The notes under the pieces are model-generated. The model saw nothing but the letters and a program-made list of their open reading frames with translations, searched no databases and was not told the origin of the DNA. Positions 55,970 to 64,000 of a stretch of DNA of 64,000 nt are shown piece after piece; within the stretch, counting starts at the first letter, position 1; every line of letters starts with the position of its first letter. The translations under genes were made by a program, and so were the position numbers. This stretch comes from Ascaphus truei (Eukaryota; Chordata; Amphibia; Anura; Ascaphidae): contig CM071586.1 of the NCBI GenBank assembly GCA_036426205.1, positions 10,958,905 to 11,022,904 on the forward strand, given 5' to 3'.

Positions 55970-57412
55970 TCATGTTTGGGGATTTGTGCTGCGTTTCGCT
56001 AATAAGTTAGTGGCACACCCCACAAAGTAATCATTGAATGCATTTGCAATGTCAGTGGGGTTTGTCAGAGTAATATCCCCCTTAGTGATATTACTTGGTT
56101 GTTGATGGTTAGGAGGCTGGAATATATTGTTGATAACCTTCCTGAAGTTAGCTGTGTTTGATGTATTTTGGTGGAGATTGTCAGAGTAATATTGTGCTTT
56201 TGCATGCCTTGTTTGCCTTGTGCACATGTTCCGCATGTATCTGTAGTGATTGAGATCCTTGGTAGTGCCAGTTACTTTGTAGCTTTTCCACAAGGCATCC
56301 CTGAACTGGTAGAGTGCTATAAGGTCAGTTGTAACCCATGGAAGGTGGGCCCCCCGTACCCTTATTCTGCGTAGTGGAGCATGGGTATCGCAGAGTTTTA
56401 AGAACTCAGATTGGAAATAGTCGCGCGCAGAATCGGGGTCGGGAATTAAATCGAATCTGTACCATGGGCAGTTGGTAAGGTCATCCAGAAACTGTGGTGG
56501 GTTAAAGTTTTTAAATGTTCTAGTGAGGAGAACTTTAGGGCTTGATTGGGGCGGTTTAATTTTCCTTACACAGTACACTATTGCATGGTCACTGAAAATG
56601 TCAGGAAGGATGCCAGAGGATTGGATTCTGCTGGGGTTTGAGGAGAGAATCCAGTCTAGCAAGGAATGGTTATGCGATTTCAGGTTTATCCGTGTGGGTT
56701 GGGAAATGAGTTGTGATAGGTTAAGTGACTTGAGTTGTATCTGGATTTTGTGGTTTTTAGGGTCAAGCCAATTGAAGTTGAAATCCCCTAGAACTAGCAG
56801 CTCACTCTTCACATTCAGAGAGGAAATGGAGCCAAGAAATTGGGTGATATCAGTCAGGGATTGTAGAGGGGCTTTAGGGGGGCGGTAGATGCCAGCGAGC
56901 AAGATGGGCTTAGAAAAGGGGAGGCAGATTTTGCCAACTAGAGTTTCAAAAGAGGGTGGGCTTGGTGGGCAATTTAACAGTGTAAATTGTAAGGTGTCTG
57001 CAATATAAAATAACACCCCTCCTCCTCTCTTTGACCTATCTCTCCTAAAAATGGAGTATCCCTGAATGGCAATATGTGCATCAGGGGTTTTAGGGGATAG
57101 CCATGTTTCTGTAAGAACGATGGCTTTAGGTTTATGCATAAGGCACCATGCCCTTAGTTCATCCAGTTTGGGCAGCAGGCTCCGGATATTTATATGGGCG
57201 ACAGATAGCCCTTTTTGGAATTTAAAGGTGGAATTCTCAGGGGCATGGGACAGAGCTGAAATGGGAGGACCTGGGTTAGGTTCAATATCACCTGCTAAAG
57301 AGAGTAATAGTATGAGTAGAAATTTGGTTAGTTGTTTGCAAGTTGTAGATTTGTGATGTTTGCCATTAGAGTGAGCAGTGGTTGGTACTGAGGTGGAAAT
57401 AAGAGATAACAC
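55970..57412 (-). pseudogene. LINE APE-type endonuclease half with N-terminal 2A-like motif
   Basis: 480 codons. The first 10 or so are LTR-derived, with no genuine ATG start. Residues 31-40 are hydrophobic (FLLILLLSLA), followed by GDIEPNPGP at 41-49. The APE endonuclease motifs follow: HINIRSLLPK, LTETWLS, LLAGIYRPP, VLGDFNFNW and SDHAIVY. A linker to RT ends with a frameshift near 55,980. The enzyme nicks target DNA to prime reverse transcription. The EN part has all catalytic residues I can identify. Confidence 0.88.
57266..57292 (-). other. 2A-like ribosome-skipping motif in the LINE ORF
   Basis: GDIEPNPGP fits the D(V/I)ExNPGP consensus exactly and is preceded by the LLxLAGD-type context known from 2A peptides. 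Such motifs are reported near the N terminus of other APE-type LINEs. Skipping between Gly and Pro is inference. Confidence 0.7.
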
Positions 57413-58011
57413 CGCCGACAGGCACGGGGTTCCGGTCTGGAGTGTGGATAGTTGATCTCGCCGGGTCGGGAGTGGAGAAGGTAGACGTCATAATACTTGC
57501 CAAGGTGAGATCAGGAGGAATCTGGAACGGAGAAGGTACTAGTAGCCAAGGTCGGTGCTGGAGAAGGTAGAGTGGTTGAGGTCCGAGAGCCGAGTTCAGG
57601 GTAGGAGAGTAGCGGAGAGTCGAGGATAGCCAGTGGCACAGCTGAGCCTAAATAGGTGAAGCAGTCCAATCCCAAGAGGGGGCGGAACAGGGGAGTGCCA
57701 GAGCGGAGCCTGCAATAGGCTAAGGTGTGAGAGCCAGGTGAAGTTGTTGGAGAAATTAGGCTCTGTTGCCACGGAGCTCAGGTGCGTCGTGCGCGCAGAT
57801 GATGTGACGTGATCCGGAGGCGGGGATTCCCGCTGCGGCATTGATATGCGTGCGCTCGTGTGAGGACACCGCCTGGCAGGGAGAAGAGCCGCGCGTGCGT
57901 GAGATGCGGGGGCATGCGTGAGACTGCACGAGTCTGGGATCTCGGCAGCGGGCGCAGGACCAGGAAGGGAAGCCGTGCGCCTGCGTGCTGCAATGTACCT
58001 GGATCCTGACA
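57390..58011 (-). repeat. 3' LTR of chromovirus-A, end lost
   Basis: On the minus strand it starts TGTCAGGATCC just after the polypurine tract. Its terminal part, TACTGAG(G/A)TGG(A/G)AATA, matches the 5' LTR stub. The last 60 or so bp are missing at the LINE junction. Confidence 0.8.
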
Positions 58012-59203
58012 GTACCTCCTCTCCCCCCTCAGGGCGACTCCAGTAAGACTTGAGGGGAAACTTCCGATGGAACCGTTTGAGGAGATCAGGAGCATGGATA
58101 TGATGGTGAGGGATCCATGATCGTTCCTCAGGTCCGTATCCCTTCCAGTGGACCAAGTATTGCAGAGTTTTCGTAGAAATTCTTGAGTCAAGAATGGTCT
58201 GGATCTCGTACTCTTCTTGGCCCTGTACCAGTCGAGGGGATGGAGGAGAGGTAGAAGGATCTGGAAAACGAGTACTCTGAAAGGCGGGGTTTAGGAGTGA
58301 GACATGGAAGACGGACGGAATCTTCATAGCAGGTGGAAGTTGTAGGCGGAATGCCACATGGTTGATCTTTTCTAGAATGGGATAAGGGCCCAAGTATCTT
58401 GGTGCTAGTTTGAGAGTGGGTACTTTAAGTCGAATGTTTTTTGACAAAAGCCATACCCTGTGTCCTGGTTTGAACTTTGGAGTCCCGTGACAATGGCGAT
58501 CGGCTTGGAATTTGTGTCTGGAGATGTCAGTCTGAAGGTTCTCCTGGATTTTTTTCCATGATTTTTGTAAAGAATGATCCGTTCCTATGCTGCTGGAACG
58601 CCGGAAGGGTGTAGAGATGATAGGGAATCGGGATGGATGGAAACCAAAATTGATGAAAAAAGGTGAATTTTGAGTGGATTCATTCCATAGGGAGTTGTGT
58701 GCGAATTCTGCCCAAGGGAGAAGGTCCACCCAATCATCCTGTGTGTCAGAGACAAAACAGCTTAAGTACTGCTCCAAAGTTTGGTTGGTTCTCTCCGTCT
58801 GACCATTGGTATGAGGGTGGTACCAGGAAGAAAAATGTAGAGCGATGCCTAGCCTTTGGGGGAAAGAACGCCAGAATTTGGCAATAAATTGGGGCCCCGA
58901 TCGGACACGATGGTTAATGGAACTCCATGAAGGCGAAGAAAAACCTCTGACGAAAATATCAGCTAGAGAAGAAGAATTAGGTAAGCCTTTGAGAGGAACA
59001 CAATGTGTCTGCTTGGAAAAACGGTTGATGATCACAAGAATGGTATTTATACCCCTGGAGACAGGCAATTCGACAATAAAGTCCATGGACAAGTGGTTCC
59101 AGGGACGATCGGGGACAGGAAGGGAGTGTAGAAATCCTTGAGGCTTGTTGCGGGGAGTTTTATTACGGGAGCAAGTAAGGCATACTTTGACAAACTCCTT
59201 CAC
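57596..59203 (-). pseudogene. Chromovirus-A integrase and chromodomain
   Basis: 535 codons. Integrase: CLTCSRNK (end of zinc domain), MDFIVELPVS (first Asp), HPHTNGQTERTNQ (catalytic Glu) and the GHRVWLLSKNIRLK to LGPYPI segment (GPY/F). A chromodomain follows at about residues 330-385: YEIQTILDSRI, LQYLVHWKGYG, ERSWIP, LLKRFH, predicted to bind histone marks and steer integration. Although open, about 20 residues around 58,890-58,950 are in the wrong frame through compensating indels, and the SDRG motif with the second catalytic Asp is lost. The ORF has no stop before the LTR and runs 140 codons into it. Confidence 0.85.
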
Positions 59204-59240
59204 GTCCGAATTGATCCTGGGCCACCAGAAGGTTCGAGTG

Positions 59241-60833
59241 CTAAGGTCGGATGTTCTCTTGGTGCCAGGGTGTTTCGGCGGATTTGGCTGAATGGCCCCA
59301 TTCCAGAATTTTTTTGCGAAAGCGAGATGCAGCGAAGAGGCGACCGTCGGGAACCTCTAGACCCTTCGGGATGTTGGCCTGATCTGCGAGAATCTTATCC
59401 AACACTTTAAAGATGTAAGCTGCAAGAATATATTTGGCTGGAAGAATGGTCTCCAATTTGGCTTCGGGCTTATCCTCAACAATAAACTGATGGGAAAGGG
59501 CGTCAGCCTTCAGATTTTTTGAACCTGGTATGAACAAAATTATGTAGTTAAAGCGGGGGGAAAAAAGGGACCATTGGGCTTGACGAGCTCCTAGACGCTG
59601 GGCAGTTTCGATATACAGAAGGTTTTTATGGTCCGTAAGGATGCTAATTGGACTCTCCGTACCCTCTAGCAAGTGTCTCCACTCCTCCAGAGCGAGCTTG
59701 ATGGCTAGTAACTCACGGTTACCGACGTCGTAGTTCTGTTGGGCCGGAGAAAATTTATTGGAAAAGAATGCGCAGGGGTGAAGCCTCGCTTGGGGAGACT
59801 TCCTCTGGGATAAGATGGCTCCGGCTCCAATGTACAAGGCGTCAACTTCTAGGGTGAATGGAAGACTGGTGCCTGGATGAGTCAGGATGGGTGCAGACAG
59901 GAAGGCCTCCTTAAGGAATTTGAAGGATCGAGTGGTTGTGGAATGCCATGAGGTAGCATCTGCCCCCTTTTTAGTTAGGGCAATGATGGGAGCCACGATG
60001 GATGAGAAGTTCCTGATAAATCTTCGATAAAAGTTGGCAAAGCCCAATAATCTTTGAATGGCTTTGAGGGAAGTAGAAAGTGGCCAATCCAAGACTGCTT
60101 TAAGTTTGGAGGGATCCATGGAGAAACAGGAATTAGAAACGATGTAACCTAGGAATGCTGTGGAGGTTTGGTGAAATTGGCATTTCTCCAATTTGGCATA
60201 CAAGTGTTTCTTGCGGAGGCGTACCAGTACCTGTTTGACATGGTTAATTTGCTCTGAAAGTGATTTATAAAAAATTAGAATATCGTCGAGATATACGATA
60301 AGTAAGTGATTGAGAAGGTCTCTGAAAATCTCGTTCACGAAATCTTGAAAAACTGTTGGAGCATTGCAGAGGCCGAACGGCATGACGAGGTACTCGTAGT
60401 GGCCGTCTCGAGTGTTGAATGCCGTTTTCCACTCATCACCCTGACGGATCCTCACCAAGTTATAGGCGCCCGTAGATCCAGTTTGGTGAATATTGTAGCT
60501 CCTTGTAGACGGTTGAAAAGTTCAGAGATCAATGGCAGTGGATATCGATTCTTGAGGGTCATTTTGTTCAAGCCTCTGTAGTCGATGCATGGGTGAAGGG
60601 TACCGTCCTCTTTTTAACAAAAAAGAATCCCGCTCCGGCAGGGGAAAAAAAGACTTGCGTATAAACCCTCTCTTGAGATTTTCTTGTATGTAATCTGTCA
60701 TGTCTTTGGTTTCTGGAAGTGAAAGTGGGTAAGATCTTCCTCTGGGAAGGACGGAACCAGGCAGTAGGTCAATAGCAGTCAAAGGATCGATGGGGCGGTA
60801 GTACCACAGATTTGGCTTTGTCAAAGACATCAC
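59241..60833 (-). pseudogene. Chromovirus-A RT and RNase H
   Basis: 60522-60833 gives [20 protein letters not shown] and RT fingers with frameshifts. 59241-60458 is open for 405 codons: [48 protein letters not shown] (residues 56-59 for YLDD), FLGFANFYRRFI, then RNase H with LEVDALYIGAGAIL and YDVGNRELLAIKLALEEWRH and the TDHKNL motif. It ends at the start of the integrase zinc domain. It is broken by frameshifts on both sides. Confidence 0.88.
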
Positions 60834-60958
60834 GGAAATTCAGGTAGACCTCGGGTAAAGTGGACTGCTCCTCTACCGGTGTCTTCAAACTGCAAATTTG
60901 TTGCACAGGAAGGGCACAAGACGTGGCACACTGGGTGTTCCAAGTGATGGGTTTCTCG

Positions 60959-61285
60959 TCAGTCCAGTTGATGAGGATTATGGCATTGAAGCCACGGAAG
61001 CCCCAAGAAAACCTCTACGGAGGGCGTGTGGATGACATCAAGGGAAATCCTCCCCATATGGGTGTCGTCAACCACGAGAGAGAGTTTGATGGTCTGAAGA
61101 ACAATAAAAGCCGGTTGTAGTGGCCGACCGTCAATAGCCTCTAACCCCACGGGGTTCTTTCTTTTAATGAAAGGGATGTTTTTCTTGGCGAATTCTTGGA
61201 ATATAAAGTTGCCTCCAGACCCGGAGTCGATGAAGGCTAAAGCTGGGATGCGAGAGGTGTTGATTCTAAGGGAAATGGAAATCAA
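60959..61285 (-). pseudogene. Chromovirus-A protease
   Basis: 108 codons with AFIDSGSGGNF, an Asp-Ser-Gly aspartic protease site, and ISLDVIHTPSVEVFLGLPWL. Homologous to the plus-strand piece at 28,010-28,260. Flanked by frameshifts. Confidence 0.85.
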
Positions 61286-61354
61286 GATCCTAATTGGCAG
61301 GATTTTTTTTGTAATGGGGGAGATAGAGTGTTCCCAATGAAACTCCCCTGGGTC

Positions 61355-62321
61355 TCATTGGGAGCTGGCATTTCCCGACTTGAGGGGACAGCGAAAGGCT
61401 TGGTGACCGGGATTGCCGCAGTAGAGGCAGAGTTCGGAGGAACAACGGCGCTGCTTCTCGGGAGATAACTTATTGCCTCCTAGTTGCATGAGATCCAGAA
61501 CATCGAAGGTAAGGGGTTCTGGAGAGGAAAGATGGAAGGCATGAGGTTGGTAGGAGGCCGTCGATGACATGAACGTTCCGCTCTTCGCTCCTGGAGGCGC
61601 TGATCCACGCAAATGCAAAGCGCAATGAGCTCCTCCAACTCGGGCGGCCGTTCTTGGGCTGCAAGTTCGTCCTTGAGCGGTTCCGAGAGACCTTGCCAAA
61701 AGGCAGATGACAGAGCCTCGTTGTTCCAGCCCGTCTCTGAGGCAATGGTGTGAAATTCCAGAGCGTACCTGGCCATTGGGCGGTTCCCTTGGGTAATGTA
61801 AAAAAGGGAAGAGGTGGCCGTCACTCTACGTCAAGTGGTGTCGAAGACACGGCAAAATTCCTTGGCGAATTGTCCGATATCCCGTGTGAGATCGGTCCTC
61901 TGCTCCCAGATGGAGGAGGCCCAAGCCAAGGCATTGCCTGTAAGTAAAGAGACAATGTACGCTACTTTAGATCTGGGTGAAGAGAAACGAGAGGGTGTCA
62001 TCTCGAATTGAATGAAGCATTGGTTTAAGAAGCCGTGACATTCCAGGGGATCTCCAGAATACCTTTTGGGTACCGGGAGTCGGGGTTCGGGAGTCGGGGT
62101 TCTGAAGACGGGGTTTCTACTAATGGCGCAATGGGAGGCATCAAGGGAGTGGGTGCGGAGATATTTTGCAACTGCACCACGAGGGATCGAAGATCCTGCT
62201 GTAAAGAATCCATGCGGCGGCTGGACTGATCCAGGAATTTCTCTAGTTTGGAAAACATAGTGGCGTGCGATGCCAGGATGTTTCCCACCTCAGAGGCGTC
62301 TATGTTTGTGGGGTTGAGCAT
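61355..62321 (-). pseudogene. Chromovirus-A gag
   Basis: The N terminus is at Met 62321, only 2 nt after the LTR end (coil LEKFLDQSSRRMDSLQQDL, 62025-62321). The capsid region follows in other frames: 61480-61824 with ITQGNRPMARYALEFHTIA, WNNEALSSAFWQGL and LEELIALCICVDQRL. The CCHC knuckle CLYCGNPGHQAFRC ends near 61,370. At least three frameshifts. Confidence 0.85.
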
Positions 62322-62323
62322 AC

Positions 62324-62415
62324 TGTCACGCTAGGCTCACCACAAACAAGACGAGACCCTCGGTACTGAGATGGGAATAGAGATAACGCCACCAACACGC
62401 ACGGGGGTCCAGTGT
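62324..62415 (-). repeat. 5' LTR stub of chromovirus-A
   Basis: Plus strand TGTCACGCTAGGCTCACC through CACGGGGGTCC matches the retained end of the 3' LTR near 57,390-57,440, then diverges, so most of the 5' LTR is gone. Confidence 0.75.
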
Positions 62416-63228
62416 TGCGGGGGAGGCGAGGGGTTAACTGATATGATGTTCCGTACTGTGTTTATGCCCCTGCTTCAGCACCCAATCTCTGTCCCCCCAC
62501 AAATGTATATTGTTTCCATTCTCAGTCTTTGCACCCACCTATGCACTAGGATCAGGTTGGGAGGGAAAAGGTTAATGATATTTGTGTGTTTCTAGCCCTT
62601 TGTCCCATTTCCCGCCTTTGCAGTCTCCGTTTTGCATCATCTCCATAGGTCGCCATTGGTGCCCCATGTAACCCTATGGAAATTCCGGCGATTTGGGACC
62701 GATATCCCAAAAGACCTGCAGGTGGCGCCTGAGAGAAGGAGCGGCGGTTCCCCATTGAAAGTCAATGGCGCAATGTGTTTCAATGGGGATTCCTAGATGC
62801 CGGCCTCCGGAGACGAGCTGGCAGCCAGCCAGCCCGCAAAACTGCAAGAGCGGAAACAATGTCTAAAAAGAGCTTTGATCAACCCCCGGTCAAGTTCACG
62901 TGCAATTGGCGTGGGAAACATAGGTTCTAGGGCACCCCGGAATAAAGTTCTTTTTGCCCCTAGATCCTAGGAACCCCCTCACTCGACCCCAACAGGTTCC
63001 GACGGTCGATGAACCCGGGAAAGGGTTGCGCCGGACCGGAGGGTCCTACCATTGACTCCAATGGTAGCGGAGGTCCCATTGAATCGTATGGCGGCGCCGG
63101 CCCATACATTTCCTATGGCGGCGCCGGCCCTATTGATTCCAATGGAGGTAAAAGCCGCGTGTTTAAACGGCTAAGTGAAAAGAGGGTAAAACTGTAAACC
63201 CATAACTCCGGTTCTGTAGGGACTAGAT
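62416..63228. other. Repeat-rich DNA with short palindromes, no gene
   Basis: Contains CCATTGACTCCAATGG-type palindromes and a twofold TATGGCGGCGCCGGCCC repeat (63,088-63,130). No protein or RNA gene is recognisable. Confidence 0.5.
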
Positions 63229-63378
63229 ACAGCAAGGTAGAGATGGATGATGGATTGCACTGCCAGGGAAATCCAACTCCCAATGGAACCGGAAACATAA
63301 AACGGAAGTGCACACTCCAATATAGCAATAGGTCTGGTTTATTGCAGGTAAGGCAACAGCAACAGGACAACACGAACG

Positions 63379-63417
63379 CACCTACACGTTTCGTGCACAG
63401 AGCACTTTATCAAGGTG
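63379..63417 (-). ncRNA. Decayed hammerhead motif (PLE-5)
   Basis: Stem I CACC/GGTG, stem II GTGC/GCAC with loop TCTGT, GAAA and CGTGTA are intact. The core is TTGATAA instead of CTGATGA (C3 and G8 changed), so it is predicted inactive. Confidence 0.55.
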
Positions 63418-63468
63418 ATATGGTAGTACAAATGCTGCTTAATATATACTCACCTGAATTGTCCTCCG

Positions 63469-63637
63469 NNNNNNNNNNNNNNNNNNNNNNNNNNNNNNNN
63501 NNNNNNNNNNNNNNNNNNNNNNNNNNNNNNNNNNNNNNNNNNNNNNNNNNNNNNNNNNNNNNNNNNNNNNNNNNNNNNNNNNNNNNNNNNNNNNNNNNNN
63601 NNNNNNNNNNNNNNNNNNNNNNNNNNNNNNNNNNNNN
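63469..63637. other. Assembly gap (169 N)
   Basis: A run of N at the centre of an inverted repeat. Its length may be an estimate. Confidence 0.99.
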
Positions 63638-63716
63638 CGTTTTATGTTTCCGGTTCCATTGGGAGTTGGATTTCCCTGGCAGTGCAATCCATCATCCATC
63701 TCTACCTTGCTGTATC

Positions 63717-64000
63717 TTCATCTGGATGGGCTGCACACCCCTGATGTCTGGAACGTCCGTGCAAGCACACCGGTAAAGGGCCGCAGTGCCCTGTCATATA
63801 TACATATGGACACCTGTGCTTCTTTATTTCCGGATTTGCTTATTTGGTCGGGTGTTTATTGTGTTTAAGTTGTGGTGGTCAAGTGGACTCCACTAGACAC
63901 TTATCCCCTCCTACTGCACATGTATTCATTGGTTCAGGACTTTCCATTGTCATCTTGACTATTAATATATGCTATGGATGGAATTCTCTCTAATTGTTGA
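63717..64000. other. Unassigned right edge
   Basis: Continues the right arm of the inverted repeat into AT-rich DNA. No gene seen. Confidence 0.4.

Larger units (their letters stand above)
54241..57390 (-). mobile_element. CR1/L2-type LINE, almost full length
   Basis: Minus-strand EN-RT element starting inside the LTR of the neighbouring chromovirus at about 57,390. Its 3' UTR matches the LINE tail in ZNF-1. Only one frameshift and two in-frame stops break the long ORF, so decay is modest. Confidence 0.9.
57390..62415 (-). mobile_element. Chromodomain Ty3/gypsy element (chromovirus-A)
   Basis: Minus-strand element: 5' LTR stub (62324 to about 62415), gag, PR, RT-RNase H, integrase with chromodomain, polypurine GGGGGGAGAGGAG and 3' LTR (58011 down to about 57390). 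Its far LTR end is replaced by the LINE. Multiple frameshifts. Similar to Sushi/Tf1-type vertebrate chromoviruses. A second fragment of the family is at 27.95-28.98 kb. Confidence 0.9.
63229..63716. repeat. Inverted repeat spanning an assembly gap
   Basis: 63229-63305 and 63638-63716 are reverse complements (ATACAGCAAGGTAGAGATGG in both). The loop contains a ribozyme-like PLE motif and the N run, so this is probably a PLE terminal repeat in inverted arrangement. Confidence 0.85.

Overview
The window looks like vertebrate, most probably anuran amphibian, nuclear DNA. The reasons are multi-finger C2H2 genes with the [11 protein letters not shown] linker typical of frog zinc-finger clusters, a tandem tRNA-gene array, and a dense mix of Penelope-like (PLE), Ty3/gypsy, L1/Tx1-like, CR1/L2-like and hAT elements. 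Single-copy sequence is scarce and no bacterial-type operon is present. The species cannot be fixed from the sequence alone.

Layout. 1-11.2 kb: tandem array with a unit of about 2.4-2.46 kb, each unit carrying a tRNA-Gly(UCC) gene on the minus strand and a divergent tRNA-Arg(CCU) gene on the plus strand. The array enters from beyond the left edge and ends inside a sixth unit at about 11,234. 11.2-13.4 kb: an exon-like CpG-rich patch and a truncated intron-containing tRNA-Tyr. 13.4-16.3 kb: a PLE (RT and GIY-YIG remnants) between inverted arms, each arm with a type I hammerhead-ribozyme motif. 16.3-19.6 kb: AT-rich DNA with a faint retroviral pol trace. 19.6-22.2 kb: a 5'-truncated gypsy copy (minus). 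22.2-29 kb: L1 ORF1 and ORF2 pieces, a broken coiled-coil ORF abutting an LTR-like end, a long near-perfect hairpin and a chromovirus fragment. 29.2-32.6 kb: two oppositely oriented zinc-finger exons, one with its C terminus replaced by a LINE tail. 33.4-44.2 kb: a PLE terminal repeat invaded by a solo LTR (5-bp target duplication) and by a near-complete 8.5-kb gypsy element whose gag resembles PNMA proteins. 44.2-53.7 kb: duplicated zinc-finger 3' flanks with nested LTR, PLE and hAT insertions, then a frameshifted third zinc-finger exon. 54.2-57.4 kb: a nearly full CR1/L2-type LINE with a 2A-like motif. 57.4-62.4 kb: a chromodomain gypsy element (minus). 62.4-64 kb: palindromic repeat DNA around a 169-bp N gap.

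Functionally, the only genes that look intact are tRNA copies (best in units 4-6) and possibly the two zinc-finger exons. The rest is mobile DNA at different stages of decay. Nested insertions give a relative order: the LTR and hAT insertions into a zinc-finger 3' flank came before the duplications that spread that flank.

Two stretches (1 to about 8,075, and about 50,440-53,700) have far more single-base indels than their sister copies. They look like unpolished long-read fill, so pseudogene calls there are provisional. All calls are from reading the sequence; no database search was run.
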